DNA from: Vreelandella aquamarina
Lineage (GTDB): Bacteria > Pseudomonadota > Gammaproteobacteria > Pseudomonadales > Halomonadaceae
Assembly: GCF_020075495.1 (NCBI RefSeq)
Contig: NZ_JABYQT010000008.1
Span: 86,820 to 150,819 of the forward strand
Direction: 5' to 3'
DNA: 64,000 nt
A model generated the notes under the pieces. The model made no database searches. It had not been told where the DNA came from and worked only from the letters and a program-made list of their open reading frames with translations. This document shows, one piece after another, positions 1 through 8,190 of this stretch. The position numbers and the translations under genes were made by a program. Numbering within the stretch: the first letter of the stretch is position 1; every line of letters starts with the position of its first letter.

Positions 1-45
1 GGCCAGCCGCCGGAAACGTTCTTGCTGCTGCTGCGTCAATGACAT
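1..45 (-). CDS. 5' end of an unidentified gene, cut by the window edge
   Basis: An ATG at 45 on the minus strand opens a frame of 15 codons (MSLTQQQQERFRRLA) that runs off the left edge. AAGGA lies about 8 bases upstream of the ATG, at a usable spacing, which supports a real start. Too little protein is visible to name a family. It is transcribed in the same direction as the phosphatidylcholine synthase gene and begins about 30 bases beyond its stop, so the two could be co-transcribed. Confidence 0.5.
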   Translation of the reverse strand, partial: MSLTQQQQERFRRLA

Positions 46-75
46 CCCTGTTCCTTTTTCAACGGTCAAACTGGG

Positions 76-873
76 TTAATCGAACCACTCCTGCGCGGTA
101 CGCCAGAGGCACATGCCCACGAAATAGAGCGAGGTGATGGCAAGCCCCGCCAGCGCCCAGGTAGCGTGTTCGGGGCTCGACAGTATCAAGACCGTGGTAC
201 AGACACACCAGAGTAGCGTAATGGTGATATTGAGCGGCATGAACTTGCGTACCCGAAAAGGGTGCAGAAATTTCATTCTGGTAACGGTGAGCCCAGCCAG
301 CACGAGAATCGCGGCGACGGTCAGCCAGGGCGGTAAATCGAGCAGGTAGAAATAGGCCGCGGCGATGTTCCAGGCGGCGGGAAAACCGACGAAGTAGTTA
401 TCCTGGCTCTTCATGTCCACGTTGCAAAAACAGAACATCGACGAAAGCAGGATGATGAAGACCGCCAGAAGTGCAGTATTGGCAGGCAGGTCGATGAAGT
501 GGTAGATGAACAGCGCCGGGATGAACGCCCAGGTCAGGTAGTCGATCACCATGTCGAGGGTCGAGCCGTCGAAGTGGGGCAGGATGGTCTTGACCTCGTA
601 CTTGCGCGCCAGGGTGCCATCGAAGCCATCCACCATCATTGCCGCGCCCAGCCAGAGCAGGCAGGCCACCGGGTCGTCGTCGATCAAGGCGAGCAGCGCC
701 ATGGTGCCCAGCAGCACGCCGCTGGCGGTCAGCACATGCACGCTCCAGGCCTTGGCCTTGCATCGCGAGGCGTGGTTATCGGCATTTGAAGAGAGTGGTT
801 GAGCCACAGTAACCCCATTGAGAACGTCATGTTCTTTGCTGTTGGATGTATGGATGCGCGTGCCATGAGTCAC
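76..873 (-). CDS. pcs: Phosphatidylcholine synthase (CDP-diacylglycerol-choline O-phosphatidyltransferase)
   Basis: This is a 265-residue membrane enzyme that condenses CDP-diacylglycerol with choline to make phosphatidylcholine in one step in the inner membrane. The CDP-alcohol phosphotransferase signature is visible as D85-G86-x2-A89-R90, then 12 residues, G103-x3-D107-x3-D111. The 12-residue gap is the form known for bacterial Pcs rather than the 8-residue gap of PgsA and PssA. Several hydrophobic segments follow (about 115-165 and 175-255). The first 40 residues are polar, and the family is usually about 25 residues shorter, so a downstream non-ATG start is possible. Pcs needs choline from outside, which fits a halophile that imports choline or betaine (inference). 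Family assignment is firm. Confidence 0.9.
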   Translation of the reverse strand: MTHGTRIHTSNSKEHDVLNGVTVAQPLSSNADNHASRCKAKAWSVHVLTASGVLLGTMALLALIDDDPVACLLWLGAAMMVDGFDGTLARKYEVKTILPHFDGSTLDMVIDYLTWAFIPALFIYHFIDLPANTALLAVFIILLSSMFCFCNVDMKSQDNYFVGFPAAWNIAAAYFYLLDLPPWLTVAAILVLAGLTVTRMKFLHPFRVRKFMPLNITITLLWCVCTTVLILSSPEHATWALAGLAITSLYFVGMCLWRTAQEWFD

Positions 874-992
874 GTCATGCTAGTCAGACCCTTTGCAATA
901 GCCAGGCAGGTAACCTCGTTATAGCATGGCGGCTCCTGCCGGTATTCGCTAGCCCGTGATGTACAAGCGGCCAGCGCTGCTTGCCTGCGCGC

Positions 993-2474
993 TCAGTTGC
1001 CTCCGCCTTGCAGGCGCAGCCAGGCATGGCCCAGCCAGTGCCCGGCGGTCGAAAGCTCGTCTTCCGTGGCCCCGGCGTAGCCCAGCACCAGGCCAAAGCG
1101 CTGCGGCTGGCCCAGGTAGTAGCGCGACAGGGGCGAGAGCGTGATGCCCTCCGCGTGCGACTGCTCGATCAGTGCTCGCTCCTGCGCGGCGCTTTCAAGC
1201 TCGGCCACCAGATGCATGCCGGCATGGCCGGAGGAGAGCTTGAGGCCCTGGGCGATGGCAGGCGCCAGGGCCTTTCGCAGGCACGCCTGGCGCAGGCGGT
1301 AGCGCCCGCGCATGCGGGCAATGTGGCGCGAGAAGTGCCCCTTGGCGATGAACTCGGCCAGCGCCGATTGGGCCGGGTAGTGACCTTCCCGGTGGAGCCT
1401 GGCGTGGGCCAGACGAAAGGTATCCGCCAGCGCATCCGGCAGCACCAGGTAGCCAAGCCGTAGCCCCGGGTAGAGCACCTTGCTGAAGGTGCCGACGTAG
1501 ATCACCGCCGCCCGCTCGGCAAGCCCTTGAAGCGAGGGCACCGGCGGGGTGTCGTAGCGGAACTCGCTGTCGTAGTCGTCTTCGATGATCCAGGCGCCGT
1601 GATGGGCTGCGTGCTCCAGCAGCGCCAGGCGCCGGGGCACCGGCATGGTGACGCCGCTTGGGTACTGGTGTGAAGGCGTGACGTATATCAGTCTCGGGGA
1701 GACGCCTGACGCGGGGCCGAGTGCCGGGTTCATGCCATTCTCATCCACCGGTATGGGCGTGATGGAAAGCCCGGCGGTGGCAAACGCGGTTTGCGCCCCG
1801 CCGTAGCCGGGCTCTTCCATCCAGACGTTCTCGCCGCTGTCGGTGAGAAGCTGCACGATCAGTTCGAACGCCTGCTGGGCGCCCTGAGTAATGACGATCT
1901 GTTCCGGCCGGCAGCGCACCGCGCGCGAAAGCGTGAGGTAGTCACACAGCGCCTCTTTCAGGGCGGGCAGGCCGCCCAGCGTCTGGTAGGCAAGCCAGGC
2001 AGTATCCGCCTGATGAAAGTGGCGCCTTAAAAGGCGCTGCCACTGGGCGTGGGGAAACAGATCCAGCGCCGGAATGCCGGGGGCGAAGGCCGTATGTTGC
2101 GAACTCAGGGTTGCGCAGCGGTCGATCAGCGCCAGGCCACGGGTGGAGTACTCGACCACCTCGGCGGCAGGTGGCGCCGCAGGCAGCGCAAGAAGCGGCA
2201 GCGTTGCCACATAAAGCCCGGAGCCGCGCCGGGAGACCACCAGGCCTTCGGCCAGCAGGCGGTCCATGGCGGCCAGCACGGTGTTGCGGCTGATGTTGAG
2301 CGCTTTAGAAAGACGCCTGGAGGACGGCAAGGGTCGCCCGGCTTCGAGCTCCCCGCCCTGAATCCAGCCGCGCAGCGTGGTATAGAGCTGCTGGGCAAGC
2401 GGCAGGTCGTTGTCTGTGCTCACCCGCAGGGCCAGGGCATCGATAAGCCATTCACTGGAGGGTGTGCGGCGCAT
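993..2474 (-). CDS. MocR-type transcriptional regulator (GntR helix-turn-helix fused to aminotransferase domain)
   Basis: This 493-residue protein has the MocR/PdxR architecture. A winged helix-turn-helix of the GntR type spans about residues 30-100 (PSSRRLSKALNISRNTVLAA is its core). A fold-type I aminotransferase domain follows, with the pyridoxal phosphate lysine in GTFSKVLYPGLRLGY at K332. Such proteins bind PLP and act as activators or repressors, usually of a divergently transcribed gene. Here the divergent gene is the GNAT acetyltransferase, 108 bases away, which is therefore the likely target (inference). The ATG start is well placed for the wing domain. It could be PdxR itself, but no pdxS or pdxT lies nearby, so no symbol is given. 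Confidence 0.87.
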   Translation of the reverse strand: MRRTPSSEWLIDALALRVSTDNDLPLAQQLYTTLRGWIQGGELEAGRPLPSSRRLSKALNISRNTVLAAMDRLLAEGLVVSRRGSGLYVATLPLLALPAAPPAAEVVEYSTRGLALIDRCATLSSQHTAFAPGIPALDLFPHAQWQRLLRRHFHQADTAWLAYQTLGGLPALKEALCDYLTLSRAVRCRPEQIVITQGAQQAFELIVQLLTDSGENVWMEEPGYGGAQTAFATAGLSITPIPVDENGMNPALGPASGVSPRLIYVTPSHQYPSGVTMPVPRRLALLEHAAHHGAWIIEDDYDSEFRYDTPPVPSLQGLAERAAVIYVGTFSKVLYPGLRLGYLVLPDALADTFRLAHARLHREGHYPAQSALAEFIAKGHFSRHIARMRGRYRLRQACLRKALAPAIAQGLKLSSGHAGMHLVAELESAAQERALIEQSHAEGITLSPLSRYYLGQPQRFGLVLGYAGATEDELSTAGHWLGHAWLRLQGGGN

Positions 2475-2582
2475 GACTGGTTCCTTCGAAAATTGCTCAA
2501 GTGGCTCTTATGTGCGTACCACTATAACGGCAGACTGTGCGTACCCCTACCCTGCTGATCTTTACCCTACGAGGAGCACACC

Positions 2583-3029
2583 ATGAGCCGTGTCCGGGCC
2601 GCTGTACTCAACGATCTCGAAGCGTTGACTCATCTTCTGGACGAGTACCGCCAGTTCTATCAGCAGCCAAGCGACCTGGAAGCCGCCCGCCATTTTCTGA
2701 GCCAGCGCTTCGGGCTGGGCGATGCGTTCCTTCTGGTCAGCGAGAACGCCCAGGGCGAGGTGGACGGCTTCGTACAGCTCTACCCCGGCCTCTCCACCGT
2801 GGGGCTGAACGCACGCTGGACACTGAACGATCTCTACGTCTCACCCGCAAGCCGGGGAACAGGGGCGGGGCGGGCGCTGATGGAATCGGCAGCGCAACTC
2901 GCCCGTGAACACGGCGTCCCCCGTCTGGCATTGATGACCCAGGTCGGCAACGCGCGTGCCCAGGGGCTTTATGAGTCTCTGGGCTGGCAGCGCAACCACG
3001 AGTTCTACAGCTACCTGCTGAATGTTTGA
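2583..3029 (+). CDS. GNAT-family N-acetyltransferase
   Basis: This is a 148-residue single-domain GNAT protein. The acetyl-CoA binding loop is seen as LNDLYVSPASRGTGAGRAL at about residues 80-98, containing the R/Q-x-x-G-x-G/A motif, followed by the usual helix and a C-terminal YESLGW segment. Ribosome binding is good: GAGGAG lies a few bases before the ATG. It is divergent from the MocR regulator and is followed by a rhodanese gene whose start is 11 bases beyond its stop, so the two form a small operon. The substrate is not predictable from sequence; amino acid or amine acetylation is common for GNATs beside MocR regulators. Confidence 0.85.
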   Translation: MSRVRAAVLNDLEALTHLLDEYRQFYQQPSDLEAARHFLSQRFGLGDAFLLVSENAQGEVDGFVQLYPGLSTVGLNARWTLNDLYVSPASRGTGAGRALMESAAQLAREHGVPRLALMTQVGNARAQGLYESLGWQRNHEFYSYLLNV

Positions 3030-3039
3030 GGAGAGAGAG

Positions 3040-3486
3040 ATGAGGGAATCCAGCGTACTGGCCTTTGCCCCCGCCACGCCAGATGAGATGGCGCAAGCCA
3101 TGCATGCCAAGCTCTGCTACCACACCGACGCCTGGGACCTGGCGCAGGATCTGGCCGGCGGCATCGATGAGATCGTGGTGATCGACACTCGAAGTTTCGC
3201 GCACTACTGCGCGGGGCATATTCCCGGCGCGCTGAGCCTGCCACATCGCGAGATGACGTCTGAGCGGCTCGCCACGCTTGATCCATCCAAGGTGTACATC
3301 ACTTACTGCGATGGCATTGGCTGCAACGGTTCGACCAAAGGGGCGTGGAAGCTTTCAAGTGCCGGTTTCAGGGTGAAGGAGTTGCTGGGCGGGCTGGATT
3401 TCTGGCGCCGGGATGAGCACCCGGTGCAGGCGGGAGAGACTCGCGGTACGCTTTTGAAGACGCCGCTTGGTGAGTGCGGCTGCTAG
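3040..3486 (+). CDS. Rhodanese-like domain protein
   Basis: This 148-residue protein has a rhodanese fold: IDTRSFAHYCAGHIPGALSLP (the CH2A-like region) followed by the active-site loop YCDGIGCNGSTKGAW. Two cysteines, C90 and C95, lie in the loop, and the longer loop suggests a sulfurtransferase or phosphatase-like variant rather than a classic CRKGVT-type enzyme. It ends in GECGC, a further cysteine pair. An ATG 18 bases upstream lies in frame, but the ATG at 3040 is preceded directly by a GAGGAGAGAG Shine-Dalgarno stretch, so 3040 is preferred. It is co-directional with the GNAT gene. Substrate is unknown. Confidence 0.85.
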   Translation: MRESSVLAFAPATPDEMAQAMHAKLCYHTDAWDLAQDLAGGIDEIVVIDTRSFAHYCAGHIPGALSLPHREMTSERLATLDPSKVYITYCDGIGCNGSTKGAWKLSSAGFRVKELLGGLDFWRRDEHPVQAGETRGTLLKTPLGECGC

Positions 3487-3507
3487 TGGCCGCACTCACC
3501 CATTACA

Positions 3508-3527
3508 GGCCCGGTGCTGGCCGGGCC
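3508..3527. terminator. GC-rich hairpin between convergent genes
   Basis: A perfect 7-bp stem (GGCCCGG / CCGGGCC) with a 6-base loop sits in the 50-base gap between the rhodanese gene and the convergent ribH. No T-tract follows on either strand, so intrinsic termination would be weak. A role as a bidirectional terminator is inferred from position only. Confidence 0.4.
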
Positions 3528-3536
3528 CGAGCGCCC

Positions 3537-4281
<745 letters not shown>

Positions 4282-4343
4282 TGGCCGCAAGGGCACGGTG
4301 GCCCCTGCGGTTTGGCTATCTTACGCAAATCACCGGCATGCAG

Positions 4344-4817
4344 CTAGGGTGTGCCAGCGGGGGAGCATACGTCGACCCACTTCGCCCCGACCAGCTCGGC
4401 CAGGCGCATGGGGCAAAGGCGCACCGCGCTATTGGGTGAACCCGCCGCCGGCAGCACCTCGTCATAGCGCTGAAGTGAGGTATCGCAATACACCGGCAAG
4501 TCGGCGGCCAGTCCGAAAGGGCAGACGCCGCCCACCGGGTGGCTGGTCAGCTCCATGACCGTCTCGGCATCGAGCATCTTGGCCTTGCCGCCGAAGACAT
4601 CGCGTATCTTGGCATTGTCGATCCGCACGCTGCCGCTGGTGACTACCAGCAGGGGCATTTCCCCGATCTTGAACGCCAGTGTCTTGGCGATCTGGCCAGG
4701 CTCCACGCCGTGGGCATCGGCGGCCAGCTCCACGGTCGCGGTGCTCTCGTCGAGTTCGATGATCTTGAGGTCCGGGGCGTGTTCGGCCAGAAAGCTGCGC
4801 GCGGTCAGTAAACTCAT
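4344..4817 (-). CDS. YbaK/ProX-family aminoacyl-tRNA deacylase
   Basis: This 157-residue protein has the YbaK / prolyl-tRNA synthetase editing domain. Members hydrolyse mischarged Cys-tRNA(Pro), Ala-tRNA(Pro) or related species in trans. Visible family features are the conserved lysine in IAKTLAFK, the VTSGSVRIDNAKI strand-helix region, and VGGVCPFGL, which matches the GGxxPFG loop. The ATG at 4817 is chosen over an upstream in-frame start because AAGGAG lies 8 bases before it. The gene is monocistronic or shares a transcript with the downstream riboswitch gene. Which tRNA it edits cannot be told from sequence. Confidence 0.85.
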   Translation of the reverse strand: MSLLTARSFLAEHAPDLKIIELDESTATVELAADAHGVEPGQIAKTLAFKIGEMPLLVVTSGSVRIDNAKIRDVFGGKAKMLDAETVMELTSHPVGGVCPFGLAADLPVYCDTSLQRYDEVLPAAGSPNSAVRLCPMRLAELVGAKWVDVCSPAGTP

Positions 4818-5107
4818 AAACGGCTCCTTGGGTAGTGTCACTTCAAGGTAACGCGCTTTATCCAAGTCAGCCAATCGACAGGCAATCGTATCGTTTCAGG
4901 TGCTGCTGCTTGGATCACCGTTCCTTCGGTGCAAGCCTGATTTAAAGTAGGTGTTTTTTTAATCAATATTAAAAATAAAGTTTAAGTTAAAAGGGCTGAA
5001 GGTTTTAATAAACGACTGAAAATAAGGCACTGTTGTTTTTCTTGAAGAAATCGATTCATTTTTGCGAGTTCCTCGGAAAAGTTGAGTAATGTTTTTACCG
5101 ACGTGAC
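4818..5107. other. AT-rich intergenic region
   Basis: There is no gene between the YbaK-family start and the chemoreceptor leader. Bases 4935-5100 are strikingly AT-rich for this genome, with runs such as TTTTTTAATCAATATTAAAAATAAAG. This is the kind of composition bound by H-NS-like silencers, and it may also hold the promoter of the YbaK-family gene. No open frame with a ribosome site was seen. Confidence 0.6.
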
Positions 5108-5134
5108 TAAAGTATCTATTTTTCAAGCCGATAG
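5108..5134 (+). promoter_or_regulatory. Sigma-28 (FliA) promoter of the chemoreceptor gene
   Basis: TAAA (5108-5111), exactly 15 bases, then GCCGATAG (5127-5134). This matches the enterobacterial FliA consensus TAAA-N15-GCCGATAA at 11 of 12 positions. It lies about 120 bases upstream of a methyl-accepting chemotaxis gene, the expected class of target. Transcription should begin near 5140-5145. Confidence 0.85.
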
Positions 5135-5157
5135 ATACTTACCCCACCCCTACCTAT

Positions 5158-5218
5158 ATTGGCGGATCTAGCCCCCTTAGATCGATTTAATCCCCAGAGA
5201 AGGGATTAAAACGCCAAT
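5158..5218 (+). promoter_or_regulatory. Compact three-way-junction RNA in the chemoreceptor 5' leader
   Basis: Three perfect stems nest with almost no unpaired junction bases. P1 is ATTGGCG (5158-5164) with CGCCAAT (5212-5218). P2 is GATCTA (5165-5170) with TAGATC (5178-5183), loop of 7. P3 is TTTAATCCC (5186-5194) with GGGATTAAA (5202-5210), loop of 7. Junction spacers are 0, 2 and 1 bases. It begins about 15 bases after the expected sigma-28 start and ends 33 bases before the ATG. It does not match any riboswitch I know; it could stabilise the mRNA, control ribosome access or bind a ligand or protein. Confidence 0.75.
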
Positions 5219-5251
5219 GACCAATCAATCTGCTAAAAGGCATTCTGTGTA

Positions 5252-6937
5252 ATGAATCGACTACTGAATAATATGTCAGTAAAGACCAGCCTGACGCTGG
5301 TACTGGCCATCTTCTCACTTCTGATCATCGTCATTGCGTTTCTTGGTCATCGCGCAGGCGAAGAGGCCAACGAATCGCTTGGCCAGCTGACGCTTTCTGC
5401 AGAACGCACCCGCGACCTCAGCCGCAGTCAGCGGTCCATTGCCTATACCCAGCTTTTCTACGTCAACAGCTTCAACGCGGCGGCCAGTGGTGACGCCCGG
5501 TTGGCAGATGACTACCTGGCGCAGGCACGCTCCAATCAGCAAACGGCCCAGGAGTACCTGGCTCATTTCGAATCGACCAATCCGCCCTCTGCGCTTGCTG
5601 AAACGGTAATGGCAAGCTTCGCGCAGCTGATACAGCAGGGACTCGTACCGCTTGCCGAGGCGCTGCGCGCAGGAAACGAAGCGCAGTTCACGGCAGCGCG
5701 GGCGGTAACCAGCGACCTGAACCAGCAACTGATCGATAACGTCAGCGCCTATAACGACTACCTGGCGGAGCAGAACGCGCTGATGGTGGCTGACTACGAA
5801 AGCGAAATGAAGATCATCGGGTACATTGACCTGGCGGTGCTGCTGATCGCGGCACTTATCGTGCTGTTGGTGCGAATGGCGATCGTAGGCTATATCGTGA
5901 AGCCGTTGAATGAGGCGGTCGGGCACTTCGAGCGTATCGCCAGCAACGACCTGTCGGGCAAGGTGCTGGCGCGTGGTCGCAACGAGATCGGCAAACTGTT
6001 CATTGCCATGCAGCACATGCAAGGTAATCTGGCCGGCACCGTATCGCAGGTGCGTGATAGCAGTGGCTCTATCCATATCGGGGCGCGCGAGATCGCCAGC
6101 GGCAACGCGGATCTTTCCTCGCGTACCGAACAGCAGGCCGCTTCGCTGCAGGAAACGGCGGCCAGCATGGAGCAGCTGACGGCCACGGTCAGGCAGAATG
6201 CCGATAACGCTCGCCAGGCGAGTCAGCTTGCCAATGAAGCCTCGAGCACGGCCACCAGCGGTGGCGAGGTAGTGGAGCAGGTCATCACTACCATGCAGGG
6301 CATCTCGGCAAGCTCTCAGAAAGTGACGGATATCATCAGCGTCATCGACTCCATCGCCTTTCAGACCAATATCCTGGCGCTCAATGCGTCGGTGGAAGCG
6401 GCGCGCGCGGGTGAGCAGGGCCGTGGGTTTGCGGTAGTGGCAAGCGAGGTGCGCAACCTGGCAAGCCGCAGTGCCGAGGCGGCAAAGGAGATCAAGGCGC
6501 TGATCGAGGCATCATCCGTTCAGGTGAAAGAGGGCTCGGCGCTGGTGGAAAACGCGGGTGTCACCATGCGTGATGTGGTGTCGTCGGTGCGTCGCGTCAC
6601 CGACATCATGGATGAGATCTCCGCTGCTTCCCAGGAGCAGAGTTCGGGGATCGAACAGGTCAATCAGGCGGTCGCGCAGATGGATGAGGTCACCCAGCAG
6701 AACGCCTCGCTGGTGCAGCAGGCCTCCTCAGCGGCAAGCTCGCTCGAAGAGCAGGCGGCAAGGCTTGAAAGCGTGGTGGCGGGCTTCCGCTTGGCGGAAG
6801 CCGAGAGTCGTACGCCGCAGCCCTTGGCCTCACCTCGTCAGCAGCCGTCGCCACAGCCTGAGCCAGCGCTGATGCGGCCGGCTCCACGCCGCCAGGTGGC
6901 AACCAGTAGCGCAGAAGAAGAGTGGGAGGCGTTCTAG
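5252..6937 (+). CDS. Methyl-accepting chemotaxis protein (Tar/Tsr-like topology)
   Basis: A 561-residue transmembrane chemoreceptor. TM1 spans about residues 10-32, a periplasmic four-helix-bundle sensor runs to about 188, TM2 spans about 189-213, and a HAMP domain follows to about 265. The cytoplasmic coiled coil contains the highly conserved hairpin tip around 367 ([20 protein letters not shown]). The C-terminus ends EEEWEAF, matching the xWxxF pentapeptide that tethers CheR and CheB in enteric receptors. The ligand is not predictable; four-helix-bundle sensors often bind amino acids or organic acids. Transcription from the sigma-28 promoter ties it to motility. AAAGG lies 11 bases before the ATG, a slightly long spacing. 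Confidence 0.95.
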   Translation: MNRLLNNMSVKTSLTLVLAIFSLLIIVIAFLGHRAGEEANESLGQLTLSAERTRDLSRSQRSIAYTQLFYVNSFNAAASGDARLADDYLAQARSNQQTAQEYLAHFESTNPPSALAETVMASFAQLIQQGLVPLAEALRAGNEAQFTAARAVTSDLNQQLIDNVSAYNDYLAEQNALMVADYESEMKIIGYIDLAVLLIAALIVLLVRMAIVGYIVKPLNEAVGHFERIASNDLSGKVLARGRNEIGKLFIAMQHMQGNLAGTVSQVRDSSGSIHIGAREIASGNADLSSRTEQQAASLQETAASMEQLTATVRQNADNARQASQLANEASSTATSGGEVVEQVITTMQGISASSQKVTDIISVIDSIAFQTNILALNASVEAARAGEQGRGFAVVASEVRNLASRSAEAAKEIKALIEASSVQVKEGSALVENAGVTMRDVVSSVRRVTDIMDEISAASQEQSSGIEQVNQAVAQMDEVTQQNASLVQQASSAASSLEEQAARLESVVAGFRLAEAESRTPQPLASPRQQPSPQPEPALMRPAPRRQVATSSAEEEWEAF

Positions 6938-6970
6938 GCCTCCCACGGTTACCCGGCGCGCTGGGTTTTG
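6923..6970. terminator. Terminator hairpins after the chemoreceptor gene
   Basis: An 8-bp perfect stem, TGGGAGGC (6923-6930) with GCCTCCCA (6938-6945), spans the stop codon of the chemoreceptor gene. A second short GC-rich hairpin at 6952-6964 is followed directly by TTTTGTATTT on the plus strand, giving the classic shape of an intrinsic terminator. The gene on the other side is convergent. Confidence 0.6.
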
Positions 6971-6973
6971 TAT

Positions 6974-7057
6974 TTCTGTGAACCCGCTTGGTTCTGTGAA
7001 CCTGCTTAGTTCTGTGAACCCGCTTAGTTCGATGAACCTGCTTAGTTCGATGAACCC
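6974..7057. repeat. 18-bp tandem repeat array overlapping the end of the siderophore-binding gene
   Basis: Four full 18-bp units and one partial unit stand head to tail: 6974-6991, 6992-7009, 7010-7027, 7028-7045 and 7046-7057. The unit is TTCTGTGAACCCGCTTAG with C/T, TG/GA and A/G variants. On the minus strand each unit carries GTTCA-N2-GAAC, and all but one carry TAA. The last residues and stop codon of the minus-strand binding-protein gene (stop at 7044-7042) come from one unit, so the array looks like a serial duplication of that gene's 3' end. Confidence 0.9.
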
Positions 7058-7917
7058 AGCGCGGCGGTGACTTCTTCAACCTGCATGGCCAGACTCTGCA
7101 GGCCGCCGCCGGAGAGGTACCAGAGCGCCGGCGTCAGGCTGACCAGGCGCACATCCGACGCACCTGCCTCCGTCAAGTCGTGCTCGAGGGCTTCCAGGTC
7201 GGCAGGTTCGTTGCCAATCGCTGCGCTGCGATCGATGATCAGCACGACGGCGGGGTCGATTTCGCCAATCGCGTCGGCAGAAAGCGGGGTAAAGGTGCGG
7301 CTGCCGTAGGTTTCGGACGTCACGCTATCCGGTATTGCCAGTGTTTCCACGCCCAGCACCTCGTGCACCACCGGATGCTGATTGAGGGTCAGATTACCGT
7401 CGTTGTGGGTGACCACCAGCGTGCGCGGCGCGTCGCTCAATGCTTCCCGCTGGGCTTCGATCTCGCCATGCAGCGTTTCGAGGGCCTCTTCGGCGCGTGC
7501 TTCTGCGTGCAGGCGGCTGGCAATCTCGCGGACGTTGTCGTCAAAGGCTGCCAGGTAGTCATCGCCCTGTACGCCGGTATTCAGGGTGGGGGCAACCGTC
7601 TCCATCTCCGTTTGCCACTCGCCCTGGCGGCCGGTAAACAGAATCAGGTGCGGCTTGCTGTTGGCCAGTGCGTCGAAGTCCGGGGAGCGCAAGCCGCCAA
7701 TATCGGTAATGTCATCCGTGTCATACTGTTCAAGATAGGCCGGCAGGTTGGACTTCGGCACGCCCACCACGCGATCACTCAAGCCTAATGCATCCAGCGT
7801 ATCCAGGCCGCCCAGGTCAAACGTGGCGACGCGATCCTCGCCATAAGCGGTCGCGCTGACGGCGCCCAGCAGCAGAGAGGTGGCCAGTACACGGGTAGTC
7901 ATGGCAGTGTTTTTCAT
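7042..7917 (-). CDS. Iron-siderophore ABC transporter substrate-binding protein
   Basis: A 291-residue periplasmic binding protein of the FatB/YclQ/CeuE type (helical backbone, class III fold). A signal peptide is visible at residues 1-25 (MTTRVLATSLLLGAVSATAYG region). It is followed by the family features VATFDLGGLDTLDALGL, VVGVPKSNLP, DIGGLRSPDFDALANSKPHLIL and the C-terminal ALWYLSGGGL. The start at 7917 is chosen for AAGGAG 5-8 bases upstream; earlier in-frame ATGs have none and would add an unlikely 69-residue leader. No permease or ATPase is adjacent, so it must use subunits encoded elsewhere. A palindromic operator precedes it. Its final SSN and stop lie in a tandem repeat. Confidence 0.87.
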   Translation of the reverse strand: MKNTAMTTRVLATSLLLGAVSATAYGEDRVATFDLGGLDTLDALGLSDRVVGVPKSNLPAYLEQYDTDDITDIGGLRSPDFDALANSKPHLILFTGRQGEWQTEMETVAPTLNTGVQGDDYLAAFDDNVREIASRLHAEARAEEALETLHGEIEAQREALSDAPRTLVVTHNDGNLTLNQHPVVHEVLGVETLAIPDSVTSETYGSRTFTPLSADAIGEIDPAVVLIIDRSAAIGNEPADLEALEHDLTEAGASDVRLVSLTPALWYLSGGGLQSLAMQVEEVTAALGSSN

Positions 7918-7945
7918 AGCGACTCCTTTCATGAGAAAATGTTTT

Positions 7946-7966
7946 ATATGAGATATCTTCTCATAT
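7946..7966 (-). promoter_or_regulatory. 21-bp palindromic operator, probably iron-responsive
   Basis: ATATGAGA-N5-TCTCATAT is a perfect 8-bp inverted repeat lying 29 bases upstream of the siderophore-binding gene start. The inner TGAGAAGATATCTCA matches about 9 of 14 positions of the Fur 7-1-7 half-site model, so Fur is the favoured regulator, but another dimeric repressor is possible. Confidence 0.6.
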
Positions 7967-8190
7967 TCTAAGATTAAATGCCCTTTGTCGCCAAGTGCTT
8001 CAGGAACAATGTGTTGCATGATGCTGTTTGCGAGGCAGGTGAGGAGACTGCGCCTGGTGCGGCGCTTTTTCTGGAAGGGGCTAGAACATGCCGGTCTAAA
8101 ACCCGCGCAAGGGTGGTGGGCCATAGGGCTACCGTGATCGATAGCAGCGAGCGCGGGGCGGGGCGAACAGGAGATTGGTCAGCTGGCGCT

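Noticed and set aside
4285..4310. Intrinsic terminator for the YbaK-family gene
   Set aside because: The 10-bp hairpin is real, but on the minus strand no T-tract follows it, so a terminator call is not supported. It may be part of the riboswitch leader.
6974..7057. CRISPR array
   Set aside because: The 18-bp units abut with no spacers and no cas genes are present, so it is a simple tandem repeat.
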